From Patiria miniata (lineage: Eukaryota; Echinodermata; Asteroidea; Valvatida; Asterinidae), in assembly GCF_015706575.1 (NCBI RefSeq), contig NW_024037072.1:2485001-2549000 (forward strand): a stretch of 64,000 bases of DNA, written 5' to 3'. Below the pieces are notes generated by a model. It saw only the letters and a program-made list of their open reading frames with translations. It did no database searches and had not been told where the DNA came from. The position numbers and the translations under genes are program-made. Positions within the stretch are counted from its first letter, which is position 1. Each line of letters starts with the position of its first letter. Positions 36,572-48,200 of this stretch are shown here, piece after piece.

Positions 36572-37125
36572 TTTTCTTCACAGAATACAAATGTTTGCCT
36601 ACTATAATGATTATATTGCTCAGAATAGCTGATTCAATGACTCCAAACTCAAAAATGATGTTTAAAAGATTATCTTTTGCTTAAAAAAGTGGTTTTAGTG
36701 GTCAGAAATTGCCTTTCTATAACTGCATGTCTACTCAACTAAATCCCCCATGTGCATTTAACTCTCCACATTTTCATCCCCAACACTACGCCCAACCTGA
36801 TCTATGATCGGGTAAATCAGCTTGTTAATATTTAAGGCAGAGATCTTAGAAGCTACAAAAAGTACGTGCCATCTGGCTCAAAATAGTCATCAAGTTAGTT
36901 ACCAGCTATGTCGACTGATACTGCCATGACCGATACGGCTATTCCGGTCAACCAGACGTGGTCGGTAAACTGATCAGTCAACGCGGGAAGAAGCACTCCC
37001 AGACTCTTAAACACACCTCCCCACTGCGCAACGACGCTGAACGACATCAGTAGGATGAAGCAGCCGTTGGAGTTGAATTCTTTGGTGGTCTCCTCCATGG
37101 AACTGCGCCTTGAACATATCCCCAT
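28748..37125 (-). CDS. SLC16-like monocarboxylate transporter (MFS), copy B, four exons
   Basis: Second, head-to-tail copy of the transporter with coding exons 37125-36903, 32785-32642, 31776-30976 and 28860-28748. Exon lengths, phases and canonical splice sites match copy A, giving 426 residues and no stop. The two genes differ at about 25 of 1,281 coding bases and 13 residues (about 97% protein identity): T10M and one V/A in exon 1, L/F and I/V in exon 2, four changes in exon 3 and five in exon 4. Both copies look functional. Intron 1 is 4.1 kb here against 8.1 kb in copy A, because copy B lacks a 3.6-kb block and two MITEs and has gained about 0.54 kb. Substrate unknown; the monocarboxylate-type call rests on family motifs only. 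Confidence 0.9.
28861..30975 (-). other. intron 3 of transporter copy B
   Basis: Collinear with 4503-6577; contains the ACAACGT array and a mariner-MITE remnant. Confidence 0.75.
29790..30560. repeat. ACAACGT array (copy B)
   Basis: Same array in intron 3 of copy B, collinear with 5395-6165 but with several ACAACGT words mutated (for example acaaattcg at about 30124). Confidence 0.75.
30976..31776 (-). CDS. transporter copy B, exon 3
   Basis: 801 nt collinear with copy A exon 3 and with the same acceptor and donor. The open frame runs back into intron 2 to 31897, but the coding part starts at the acceptor, giving GPGVGIGIV. Residue differences from copy A are LLRF, CSTT, LIDV and NVLG. Confidence 0.93.
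31777..32641 (-). other. intron 2 of transporter copy B
   Basis: Collinear with 7379-8228; contains the CAATTGTTG hairpin element. An open frame from exon 3 reads through its first 120 bases but is not coding. Confidence 0.75.
32236..32363. mobile_element. short hairpin element (copy B)
   Basis: Counterpart of 7842-7969 in intron 2 of copy B; same inverted ends. Confidence 0.55.
32642..32785 (-). CDS. transporter copy B, exon 2
   Basis: 144 nt with acceptor tttttcag| and donor |gtaagaac, collinear with copy A exon 2. Three base differences give TLFEDKFGSRR instead of TLLEDKFGSRR, and one Ile to Val. Confidence 0.9.
32921..33325 (-). mobile_element. tRNA-Leu-derived SINE (copy B)
   Basis: Counterpart of 8508-8910, same orientation and parts; inserted before the duplication. 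Confidence 0.7.
33446..33449. other. unfilled TTAA site in copy B
   Basis: The sequence ggagtgTTAAgtaattcttcc matches both flanks of the 9042-9550 MITE in copy A joined with one TTAA. Confidence 0.9.
34110..34765 (+). mobile_element. Penelope-like retroelement fragment (copy B)
   Basis: Collinear counterpart of 10190-10835; the insertion predates the segmental duplication. Confidence 0.5.
35030..35464. repeat. second CRE-palindrome repeat (copy B)
   Basis: Collinear with 11100-11545, with the same paired TGACGTCA words. Confidence 0.5.
35654..35870. repeat. end of the repeat unit in copy B
   Basis: Part of the unit corresponding to 15355-15575, left after the copy B deletion. Confidence 0.7.
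35956..36493. mobile_element. copy-B-private insert with GGTACC hairpins
   Basis: About 540 bp inserted inside a CA-rich tract that is uninterrupted in copy A (15640). It contains an inverted pair GCAATCGTGGACG/CGTCCACGATTGT (about 35980/36136), a 13-bp hairpin at 36378-36390/36396-36408 and a 14-bp hairpin at 36421-36434/36447-36460, both centred on GGGGTACC. An inverted relative is at 43600-43910. Confidence 0.6.
36825..36828. other. second unfilled TTAA site in copy B
   Basis: The sequence cagcttgTTAAtatttaaggcag corresponds to the flanks of the 15904-16424 MITE in copy A, apart from two substitutions. Confidence 0.85.
36903..37125 (-). CDS. transporter copy B, exon 1
   Basis: Same structure as copy A exon 1: ATG at 37125, donor GCTG|gtaact. 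It differs by four bases, giving Thr10 to Met (SSMEETT) and a Val to Ala in TM2 (SVMAVSV). Its upstream sequence most resembles the flank of the truncated copy A exon-1 repeat at 17776-18060 rather than the flank of the intact copy A exon. Confidence 0.9.
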
Positions 37126-37518
37126 TGCGTCAAAATGTCACCAATTCAGGGCACGACAAACCTCAACGCCTTTTAAACTGTTCGATACACTATTCAATTC
37201 CTTCCATAGTAAAAATGCTCCTCTTAAAACTGCTATGCCTGCACTCTTATCATTTAATCTTCGGCCTTGACTGGGCATTGTGTAAGCACACCGTCTCGCA
37301 GACTACCTCACACGTGTTTGTACGTGGCCCGGGACCAGGAAAAATCAGTGCGGTCTGTATCTTGATTGTTAGAAACTGACCTCACACTGACCTTGTGCGA
37401 ACTTAAAAGTGTTTGGACATCGGGTCGGTACATAATAGCCTTGGGACAAATCTTTTTGTGTCACTGTCCCACGCCAGCGGGATTACTAGTTTTATGATCG
37501 GCCCATATAAAACTGACC

Positions 37519-37591
37519 TTGCTACGCCACTTGCATTGCGCGACGTGTCTGTGGCAAAGCCAGACACATCGCAATGCAAGTGGCGTAGCAA
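37519..37591. repeat. perfect 22-bp hairpin upstream of copy B
   Basis: Arms 37519-37540 and 37570-37591 are exact complements (TTGCTACGCCACTTGCATTG...), with a secondary short TGTCTG/CAGACA pair in the loop. The end sequence resembles agtggcgtagcaag at 21857, so it may be a collapsed MITE. Confidence 0.8.
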
Positions 37592-38242
37592 TGTCATTTT
37601 TTAATATTGATATTGTCATTTTTTAATATATGGGCGTACGTACTGGACATACTCCTTCTAATCCTCTCTTTTCTTTGACTATGACCAGCAAATTCCTGGA
37701 ATGAGTGGCTCAAACAAACTGTAGGCGTCCAACCAGTTTATGCCAACAAAATACGTCTAATATCGTATTTTTTTTGAGTCCCTTTCTTTTGATAGAAAAT
37801 TAGGATTATCATTTAAAGCAATTTACAATTTGCACGGACAATTTGTGGGGGGGGGGCACGTGCCAACCCCCCCCCCCCCTCCGCCAGACCCCTTCCACCC
37901 CCCCCCCCCCCCGTGTCTACGCCACTGAAATAGTATGCACGCATTTAACCCGAAAAATAATAATAATAAAAACTAGAGGTTGTAGAAATAACCACACGGT
38001 GATGGGAACTGGAAACTTCGCCACACACATCAACTCAAAAGGCATGTTTAAACGCATGTTTTACTTTGTCATCATGCCGTTAGAGGGCGCTCTAACATTT
38101 TATGACTTCACCTGTATTTTTTTTTTGGAAAAAAAAAACCTAGTCGGAGTCCCACATCGTTGAAAGCAAGTGCACATCTTTTGCCAATTTTTAAATTATA
38201 TTATTTTGAGACTCACATCGATTAACGCAAGTTCACATCTAG

Positions 38243-38555
38243 CAAGGGCGGATCCAGGGGGCCAAAGGGGGCCATGGCCACCCCCCCCCCCCCCCCAAAA
38301 AAAACATTTTTCTTTTTTTATGTGACATTGCAATAAAGTCAGGCAATGAGCACACCACCATCTTTTCCTCAAAAAAACATTGGTTAAAGTGGTCAGAAAT
38401 TGCCCCAGATCGCACCACAGAGCATCTAGAATCCAAAAAGTTTTCGGGGCCCTTAAGCGGGCCCCGAACCCAACGCTGTAATTTTTTTAACCCACTTTTT
38501 GGGCGACCAAAATTTTTTTGGCCCCCCAAAAAATTGTGTTCTGGATCCGCCCTTG
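38243..38555. mobile_element. hAT-like MITE, CAAGGGCGGATCCAG ends
   Basis: 313 bp with perfect 15-bp inverted ends, flanked by acatctag (38235-38242) and acatttag (38556-38563), an 8-bp target duplication with one mismatch. It contains a C run and the palindrome GGGGCCC...GGGCCCC. Confidence 0.8.
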
Positions 38556-38589
38556 ACATTTAGCTGTTGCCAATTTAAAATTATAAGGC

Positions 38590-39730
38590 ACTTCCGGTCT
38601 ATGCATGTTTGACTTGTTAAAACATGCCGCCTCGGGATGTTCTCTTATTTGTTGACGTCACCTGTAATAGTTTTTTTTCGCAAAAAAACAGCCTAGTCGG
38701 AGTCCCCATTTGCCAATCTCAAATTATAAGGCACTTCCGGTTTCGACCGGAACGAAGGGTCACGTGGTTTTGCACTTTATACCAAAAATAAAGACCCTGC
38801 AATATTGTATCGATTGCCATAAAAAAAATGAAATCTCCAACAGTTGAGTATACACTTAACTTTCAAGGATTAAATCTACAATGTTGTATTTGCTCGTAAT
38901 ATATACTTCATACCGTCATCATCATTACCAGAAAGCTCAAAAGCTATGTTAACTGCTATAACGGTTAATTTTTTTGAAATTTTCTAAAGGTCTTTTCATT
39001 GTAACTTTCGGTCTGATGACGTCATATTTTTTTGCGCACAATCCATCATACATATCAATTTTGAAGCGATTACCGCAAATTTCGTCACATGTCAAATGAA
39101 TATGCGTTTGTGACTTGTTCAACCTGCCGCTAGAGGGCGCTCGAAAATCCCATGACGTAATCGATGATTTTTTTTAAAGTTCAACATCGCCAGAGACTCA
39201 CATCGTTGAAAGCAAGTTCATATCTTTTCCCACTTTCAAATTATTAGGCACATCCGGTTTGACCGGAAGGAAGGGTCACGTGATTTGACGCAAACTAGAT
39301 AAAATGATGATCGTGAATTATTATATCGATTTCCGCAAAATTTATGTTCCGGTCTCTCACGGTTGATTTTATATTGAATTTCAAAGATTAGGCAAAAAAA
39401 AAAAAATTCGGTCTCTGGTCAGACCAAAGTTCCGGAATTGACGCGGGGACGCGGCTTTTTTTTTTTTTCTTCAAGCTTGGATTGTACAGACAAGGTGGGG
39501 TACTATTTTGCTTTTTTGGTGTTCCCATGTACATTGGTGTCCTCCATAATTTGCCTAGCTACCGCGGAACATTTTGGAAAAAAAAAAGATTGACGCGCAT
39601 GATTAAAATCGACGCGCGCGCTGACCAGGGACCGACTTATTTTTTTTTGGCCTTACATTTATTAATCGTTCAGGTGACGTCACCTGACCCGTGATTACGT
39701 CATCACGACGTATTTACAAAAAAGCAAAAT
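38590..39730. repeat. CRE-type repeat stretch
   Basis: Recurrent TGACGTCA, CACTTCCGGT(TT)CGACCGGAA and GCCGCTAGAGGGCGCTC words, like the 1609-2955 family. Two overlapping degraded copies seem present (38640 and 39120). Confidence 0.45.
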
Positions 39731-39899
39731 TTCAGTTGGTTGTGCATTCATGTATTGACAATTGAAGTTCATATATGTTTACATTTTGACAAACAGATAT
39801 GTGGAAGAATTTGATGAGAAGAATAACAAGAAAAGTAAATTCTTACAATAACAATAGGTTTTGGGCTCATAGCCCATCACCTAATAAAACCGGAGACTT

Positions 39900-40435
39900 A
39901 TACCCGCCGTAACGGTTTTGAAACTGGGGAGGGAGGATCACCAAAAAGGGGCACTTGCTAAAGTTTTTTTGGCACATTCCTAGCTGAAATGTCGACCCGT
40001 TTTTTCACCGGACACTTGGCCTTCGTAAAATCAAATAAAGGGGGTGGGGCCTTCGTAAAATCAAATATTGTGTGTGTGTGGGGGGAGGGGGAGGGGGGGG
40101 GGCTGGTACCATCTTCCAAAATAGGGGCGCTCTTCAAAACCGGCCATTATGCAAATTACTAATTATGTCATGTGCCCATTTTCAGGGCGCATTGTTGGGG
40201 TTCTGGGGCTTGACATTTATATTCCTCGTATATCAGAACTCTCCACACGATTATGATTTGGGGAAATGGTATACGTTAAAAAAAAATCCAAAATTTTAGG
40301 ACCAGTTTTGATTTCTTCTCGAGGGGGCACATTAATGCTCAAAGGGGGCACATTTATGTCCTCAAGAGGGGCACTTGGGTAAATCAGGGGGGGGGGGGGG
40401 GAGTGCCCCCTGCCCCTTCGGTTCCGCCGCCCCTG
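39900..40435. mobile_element. G/C-rich hAT-like MITE, degraded
   Basis: Inverted relative of 47523-47981: right end CGGTTCCGCCGCCCCTG, left end CCGTAACGGTTTTGAAACTGGGG. It shares aggggcacttg and gggcacatttatgtcc in inverted order. Long G runs at 40081 and 40387. Confidence 0.6.
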
Positions 40436-40436
40436 A

Positions 40437-40612
40437 TAGTGCACGTATCTACCAACAGGTACTCAAGGCGCTAAGTAATATGAATTTATATTTTAAATAC
40501 ACTGAGGTAAATATGAAGTATTTGAATGATGAGACTTTTTGATGTAGCATCTTATAAGTGTTAACAAGGTACTGCGGTGCATATTAATCAGCCACTGCCA
40601 GAAACACAGGCG
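40437..40612 (-). mobile_element. SINE tail fragment
   Basis: Matches the 3' body and tail of the SINE (cacgtatctaccaaca, aaggtactgcgg, cagccactgccagaaa) with many differences. The tRNA head is missing. An independent, older insertion next to the G-rich MITE. Confidence 0.55.
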
Positions 40613-40675
40613 CGGAGGGGGAGGTAGTCAATATTCATAAAATAAGCTCGTATATGCCTTAAAAGGCAGTTGAAG

Positions 40676-41098
40676 GCATTCATTTTTAATATTATGTTAG
40701 ACTTGCTTAATACAAGCCACTGGCATAGATTTGTACAGACCAAAATAAGAAGACGTGCAGACAACGGGCTGGACTTTTAGAGTATGTCGGATACCCCTAG
40801 GTTTCATACTATTGCTTGCACATTGTGTCGGCTTTGTGTGCATCAAGGATAAAACAGGTCAGTTGTCCTATCCATTAGTCCTGTCTTCAACTTGAGTAAA
40901 CCAATTGCGGATCGATTTTGGCATGCATGTAGAAATAACTGAGTGATTAGGCCTAATGCAGGATTAGCTTTCAATGGCTTGACATCGGTCGTCCTATAAC
41001 CAATTAATTACTCAAATGAGTGATTTATGGATGCACATATACGACTTTCTGCCCGTATGGCGCAACAAACTGTTCGGTCATATGTAAAATCGGACGGC
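40676..41098. repeat. third copy of transporter downstream flank (stump)
   Basis: Matches 722-1136 and 24567-24980 over about 415 bp with roughly 4% substitutions and an 11-bp gap, then stops at atcggacggc. It lies where a third tandem unit would begin. Confidence 0.75.
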
Positions 41099-43599
41099 TG
41101 TGGCAAACAATAATTAGCCTAACGTTAGATGCACTCAGTTACCATCGCAACGCGAAAACTGTGTTTTTTTCCAACCAGGGAAGACAAATAGCCCTGTATA
41201 TTTTGTAAAATAAAAAGTAAACAATTACTGGAGCTGCATGCAGCTGCAGATTTCATGGAGTAAAAGCTTTCAGATTGGCTTTACGAAACACCCACGCACG
41301 CAGGTTGACATAATACTTTGAAGATTGGTTTATAATAAACAATTGATAATAAGGACATATGTTTTCAGCAAACTGTTCAGTTTATAATTGCAACCATTGC
41401 AGTAATATTTGTTGGCAGTACGTGTGTAAACAAAGCATCAGTCATTTTACTTTGTCATCTTCCAGTATAATCATTAAACTTCGTAACACAGCAGGAAGGC
41501 AATAAATGAATTCTCGCCGAAAAAAATGTTTTCAGTTCATCACCAAGCCTACCCGTTGCTAAGCAAACGCGGACATTGCACTCAACGAAAGTCAAAGGAC
41601 TATTACATTATTTTCTGGCCTCGATTTCACAGCGATAACGGAACGAGGAAAACAAATCCGAGGTTTGTCATATTGAACTGGAAGATGGATAGAATCCATG
41701 GATCTCTTGAATCTGATACAGGCCTAAAACTTCGTTTCATGAACAAGATAATTGTGACATCATGCAAAGGGTTCACTGGGCACTTTAAAATATAATCGAG
41801 AAATCATGTTGAAAATATCAGTCGACTGCACGGAATTGGGAAATAAAACAAATCAGACTAGGTATCATTCCATCCTTATTCCTTTAATTTCTAAGCAAAA
41901 ATTGTACACTGTTCACTCACGAGGCCCTCTTCAATGGAGAAACAATTTTGCACACTATTGTACAAAGCGACTGCATTGCCCCGTGACAGACTATTTGAAC
42001 AAAATGAGCACAGTGCCTTCCCAATTGAAGGGAGAAGAGGCTTCGTGATAGTATTGATAGCGTGCCCAGATTGGTCTACACTGTGTGAAATTCCACATTT
42101 ATGGTGCAATTTGCATTATGGTAAAGATGTCGATTTCGCACTCGACTTTAGGATGTCGTGATAACATCACGGCATCCGTGCACTTGTTATTGTATAACAA
42201 ATGCACTGACTTGGGCCGACTGACAATATTAATCATTCACTGGGCGGCGATAGCGCATTGCCACCTACAACGGCCGTGACGAAAGCGACGGGTAAACTAT
42301 GAGCTATCATCAGTTGTGCATGCATCATTTTTGGTAATGCGTGCTTGATGGCATGGTGTTTGCTACCGACGGCTTCGCGATCACGTAAACCAACGTATTT
42401 AGGTAAGAAACATATCCTGGACTTATCGCTGTGAACGAAATGAATGGTGACAAATCATGACAGCGGTAATTTTTACGGTGCATTCTTCTGAAACATATAT
42501 TTGGAGTTGTAAATTTAGTTTTTGCCTGCACTTTTGCGTAGAAAAAGGCCTACACGCCAAGCGCCTCTGAAGCATCTTTGCCCGGGCTGGGCAGATGGAG
42601 GCAAAAAGGACACATTTCTCTCGGCATTTGACATTTTTTAGCTTAGGATTTAAGTCTTATAACAACAGTTGGATTAAGATTGGCTGGGCGTGCAAGGAAT
42701 GTGGCAGGTCCTACGCATAACAAAATACCCAATTTTCCTCTAAGCTTCGCGTGGCGTAGCCTACTTTTCTTGTTCTTAAACTACTATACGACTGTAACAG
42801 CATGTTATTGGAACCATGCAGAAGTTACTGTGTAGTGACATGACATGAAATGAAGTCCGAAAGTCAAACAAGTGGTGTTCGGAAAATCATAGGGCAGAGG
42901 ATTGCCTGACGTGACGCATTTAAACAAATCCCAAAGGTTCTCAATATACCATTTCTCTGGTAAGTTTGTTATGGATATCAGGTAAGTCATTGGAATAGGG
43001 ATTTATATTAACGTGGCGAAATAATAAATCTCTTAGTGTTAACTGTTGGGTAAACAAAATAAAGAAGACAATTTTTATATCTAATGTTCTTTTTGTTTGG
43101 GGCATTCTATATTTCTTTTGATGCATTTATGACTTAATTTGTAGCATTCTTACATTACGTTTTAAACATCTTTTGACGGTTGATGTATTCAAACTATAGC
43201 GAAAGTCGCTGAGCATATGAATATGACGTATGACCATGTTTTTCCTTTTTTATTCGTTTATGGGCAACCCGTTTCATTGGTCAGTCATTCATATTATTCA
43301 AATTGTTTAATTGATATTTTTCCTATTGCTTGTGAAGATCAACTATTTCTCAAAATCTTTGTTTCCGTGAAATTTATAATGAAACAAATTCACTGATATG
43401 AGGGATAGATGGTGTAACGAAATAATAAAATGAAAATGGCTAAGAATTGTGTAATTAAGGGCATGATGATGTTGACATGTTAATCCTGTAACTTTGTTTA
43501 CTTTTTTTGTGTGGTCATTTTTGTTATTTATCGCTGATTAATCAATCCATCTATTGACGCAAGACACGGTGGCGTAACCGGGTGTGAACGTATAAACAA

Positions 43600-43910
43600 A
43601 CACTGCCTTATATTATGGGGTACCTGAACAATGGGAGGTACCCCACCAGGAATGCCCAGTTTGCCCACCGACTTGCGGGGACCGTTTTGGTACCCCACAA
43701 GTTTTTCACAAAATAGATATTATGGATTTTACTCAAAAACTAGGAATTTCCAAGATGGGTTGACCCGTTTCAAATGGAAGGGTTTTAGAAAAGGGATATT
43801 AAGTCCGAATTTCAGCCCACGAAGATAATTCTGGTTAAAATAAGAGCATTTTGAAATTAGTGTGCGACATTGCAAAATTTTAGTACACGAGAACAAAGGA
43901 AGTACCCCAC
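43600..43910. mobile_element. inverted relative of the GGTACC-hairpin repeat
   Basis: Matches 36180-36480 in reverse: tatggggtacctgaacaatggg, acttgcgggg, ggtaccccacaag, tttttgagtaaaatcc-type segments. The hairpins are partly degraded. Confidence 0.6.
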
Positions 43911-45181
43911 TTTTATGCCTATGTGTGGGGGAAGGGTGGGTGGGTTTGCAGAGTGCCAGATTGCTTCAGCTGGAGATTTGAAAGCGAAATCGGGACGCTC
44001 AGCGCGTTGATAGGAGCCAAAAATCGGGACCGTGAAATCGGTCCGTCGGCAAAATCGTGTGTCCGTCAAAACATTTCCTGGGATGAAGAGCGAAAGTGTC
44101 CATGATTGTTCGATTTTAACGATGCATCCTATCAGAAGATGGTGCGACCCCCTTGGACAAAATGTGAAATGTGAAAGAAAGTGGCTCTAGAATACATATT
44201 TCTTGCTTTATTCTTCTAAACTAAATTGATTTTTATTATTTAATCTATATTCTGTTAGAAAAACGAAAGAAGTGGAAATATTGAAAACCCTTTGGTTTGC
44301 TCTTTAATGAAACTGAATGACCAATCTACCCCTTTACTGCTGGTTCAGACGAAATTGAATGAACGGTGCGATACTTTTAATTTGAATGCATCTTTTACAG
44401 GTACGTCTAACTGCTAACAGAAGATAGAATGCTCGGATAGTAAAATTGAATCATGATTCTTTTTTAATCGCGTGATCTTTCAATTTCAATCTTAATTGAA
44501 TGAGCCAGGCGTTAAATTGAATGAAAACTTTGTGATATTGGCCGGGAAAAGCCTATAATTCGAAAATAATGACTGCACAAAAGGTCTACTCGTGCCTTTC
44601 CCTGTTGAACAAAAGCACAAACGTTCAAGATGGATGCAGTGCAAACGGTCTATTGCTAGAAACAAAAAGCAATTTACAATTACAAATGTATTTTTTTTCG
44701 GGATGGAAAAAAGTACGGTACACGTTATATGAAAAGTCCACAGCTTAATTGGTTAGGCATATACACGTTATTGTACCCAATCTGGAACACCAAATGACAT
44801 CCATTCCATGCATATACTGTGTACACACAAACACGAGATCGGTTTCATTTTCGTTTCCACAATTGAGGTTTCTTTTTATTTAGAATGTTAGAAGAACGCG
44901 CACATCACATGGTCTTTTAATTATAAATCAATTGCCTAATTGTAGTTAATAAAATGGTTTCTACTCGAAAGATATTTTAACTAAAGAAAAAATGCATTCA
45001 TAAAATTATGTATGATCATTTCTCGAAAAATATATTGTGGGTTTTGTGAAATTAATTTGCGTTCAAAGGAAATGTATTATATTTGAATGGAAGGCAAACT
45101 ATCGTACTCTATTAGATGACATGACGTAAGTTTCAACTTTCTGTTCAGGTAACAGTCGTTAAGAACCGTTTGCCTTTGAAG

Positions 45182-45260
45182 ATGGGATGGGTGTGGCCAT
45201 TTATGCTACTGGGTGTGGCTCTACATTTATGGCACTGCACACCCGTGTTTTCCGGAGGCG
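45182..45260 (+). CDS. CUB/LDLa gene, exon 1: signal peptide
   Basis: First ATG gives MGWVWPFMLLGVALHLWHC, a hydrophobic leader, then TPVFSGG and donor |gtaagt in phase 1. A good acceptor (ttctgttcag) lies at 45148, so part of the 5' UTR probably sits in an upstream exon. The 26 codons plus one base join in frame to the CUB exon at 48094. Confidence 0.75.
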
Positions 45261-48200
45261 GTAAGTCTTTGTTTCAACTGGTGATTATCTGGCAGTTGGG
45301 TATATGGGATGCTAGGAGTTTAATGTGTGATTAGAAATTCGTACAGAATTATTCACTGTAGAAATGTTACAAATACGCCCCACTAAAAGGGAAGTTTTGA
45401 GTTTGCTTTTAATACCCCATGCGTACTTCTTTTCTGCTTTAATAAAAAAAATTATTTAAAAAACGATCTGTGAATTTAATAGAAACCCTCCATTTTTCGG
45501 CTTATGTTGGAAATTACAATCGCACTCGTTATACGTCAGGTGTTTCAAACAAACAAATTCGCTATATACTTAACACTCATATCCCAAGTACACTTGTACG
45601 TTTGAACTCCTCTCGTCTGTTCGATGTTTACAGAAAAGTATCTCTGTATATACTTACGAACCACAGAGTAAATACCAGCAAAAATACACTCTAAATATAA
45701 CGGTCTATCACACGTTTGCAAGGGATAAATTGCAGGTGCTTTACTGATATAAATCAGCCATTTCAAAATTTGCATGCTAATGAACTATTTGTACAAAAAG
45801 GTATACTGGTGTGATATACATTGGAGAGGCTTTCAAACGCTTTCAATTTGTTATTGTTTTCAATCTCCCCACGAGTATTTGCTTACCGTATACGTACACC
45901 CATTCTCATCATCAAACTATTTCGTTTTATCACACATTTCGTTGTACCTGTACAGAGATTTTGGTTTCAGTCTAGCAAACTTCATAGTTTTCCGTTCTCG
46001 AGACTCTGGAGTCATCCTGAACGACTGCAACAGACGATCATTGTTAAAGATCGTCCAGTCGATCCTAACTGCTTCAAATCTCGAAATTGTCATGTGCTCA
46101 ATACAAGTCGGTGCATACTTCCAAAACTCAATTTAACGGTATTAAAATATTGATCTTTTAAACTCAGTGACGAAAAAATGATTGCAAATGTACATTTTGT
46201 CTCTGACATGTGGTAGTTTAAAAATTCCATGTGCTAAACCTGTTTGTCCACGGACGGCTTTATTCAATCCGCTTTACTGAGCTGCAGGGCTTGATTTGAA
46301 GACAAAAACACTACAATAGACTCGCGTGGGCAACAGTGATTTTGGTGACTTGTAATAAAATTAGCATAATAACACTATTTTTGCGATTTTGTTTAAAGAC
46401 TTCTTTTCACCATGAACGGTAATCATTAAAGAGCTATAATTCACTACATTATAAAAAAAGGTCCTCAATTTATACACTGGCTTAGCACTGAGCACCTCGC
46501 TTCCAATGCTCGATCCAAAATGGTCAATGGAACACGTCCCGAGATCCCCTTTTTGGGAGCATGTGCAATTTCGCTGATTTGATGGGAAGCAGATAGCCTG
46601 GAACAAGGTACACAATTGCTAGGACTGTTTCTCAGCAAATTTCGTAATGAAATATCTTATATTAAATATCTGACATGTTTGCTTGGATAGCGGAGCGACA
46701 AGGACACACAAGGAACCAATATACATGACAGATGAATCCAATCCCTTAAAGCAAACTTTCATGAAGAGATTTATTGTCATCATCATCGATCGCTCATCCG
46801 TCAGGTTTAATTTGAGAGCGGAAACCGGACAGCTATTTGAAAAACAACACAATTTGGAAAGTCAGACACTTAGATAAATTGCATGTGATCTGACATCAAA
46901 CCTCTAAATATAACCTACAATCAATCACACTTTCGGCGAAGAGTTGGAAGGAAGTAGAAAGGGTCAGCCTTCCTTTGTGGTGTAAATCATTTACCGTCGT
47001 TTGACTCAGAAATGGGTTGGTCGCGTGCCGTGTTTAATTCAGGTAAAACCATAAACGTTGTGTCACTTTGAAGAAGATAATTACAACATAGGAAAAAGCA
47101 ATGGACTGTATGAATGATTACTCCTTATCAGAAAGTAATGCAATATGTTCTGTTCACTTCCTTTCGATATTGATTATACAGGCTTTTTAACTAACGATCT
47201 TTAACTATAGGTTCTGGGTTGGCGCTGGGTTGAAAGATGAATAAAAAATAAACCTTTGAAACAGAATTGTTTTTGTTTATTTTTAAATCCCCCCTTCGAA
47301 GAAAGATAACATAATACTACAATTATGAATGAATGAACATCAAAACCTTTTGATTTAAAAAGGTTTCAAGACACTCAAAGTGTCTGTGAATCATGGCCCA
47401 AAACACTTTTAGACGAATTTGGCAAAAATAGAGAGTTTAATCTGGTAATACTCCATCTACTGCGAACATGTCCAAGTGTAAAATAATTATTACAAGTCGA
47501 ATGTTTTGTTGCTTAATTCTTGCAGGGGCGGCGGAACCGGGGGGGGGGGGTGGTGGCACTTGCCCCCCAGTTTTACCCAAGTGCCCCTCTTGTGGACATA
47601 AATGTGCCTCTCGAACATAAATGTACCCCCTCGAGATGAAAACAAAACTAGCCGTACAATTTCGGATAATTTGTTTTTAGTAACCATTTCCCAAAATGGT
47701 ATAGAAAGTTCTGATATGAACGAGGAATATGAAAAGCAAACCCAAAACCCTTACAATCGTGACAATGCGGACTGAAAATGGGCACATAATGCGTAGATTG
47801 CATAAGATTGCCCCTATTTTCTATTTTGGAAGATGATAACCACCATTTGATTTGTACTGAGGCCAAGTGTCCGGTGTTAAAAAAGTGTCGACATTTCAGC
47901 GCGGATGTGCAAGTGCCCCTTTTTAGTGATGCCCCCCCCCCCCCCCCCCCCCCCAGTTTGAAAACCGTTCTGCCGGCGCTGAATTTTTGTTAGTGTATAA
48001 TGAAGAAATCCGGTATACACGCATGTGCGTCTCATCGATTCTAGTAATATATTTACGTTGTGGCTGTTCTTATCCACTGATTTCTTTTTACAGTGAAGTG
48101 TCATCCTGTGCAGATTAACTCATCTGATCAGCAAGTCAGAGTGACCCGCCCTGTCGCCAACTCAAATACGATTTGCTGGAATGCCACCGCGAGCCATGGG

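Larger units (their letters stand above)
32786..36902 (-). other. intron 1 of transporter copy B
   Basis: Holds the SINE, the unfilled TTAA sites, the Penelope-like fragment, the CRE repeat, the 3.6-kb deletion junction and the GGTACC-hairpin insert. Confidence 0.8.
37126..45181. other. region between transporter copy B and the CUB/LDLa gene
   Basis: No gene seen on either strand. The first 700 bp are sequence upstream of exon 1. Then come MITEs (38243, 39900), a CRE-type stretch (38590-39730), the SINE tail, the stump of a third transporter-flank copy (40676-41098) and unrecognised sequence from 41,100 to 43,590 and 43,910 to 45,148. Confidence 0.75.

Noticed and set aside
40437-41098. One continuous third transporter copy from the SINE tail to the flank stump
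   Set aside because: The SINE part is a dispersed repeat with much higher divergence, so only 40676-41098 is kept as a candidate stump.
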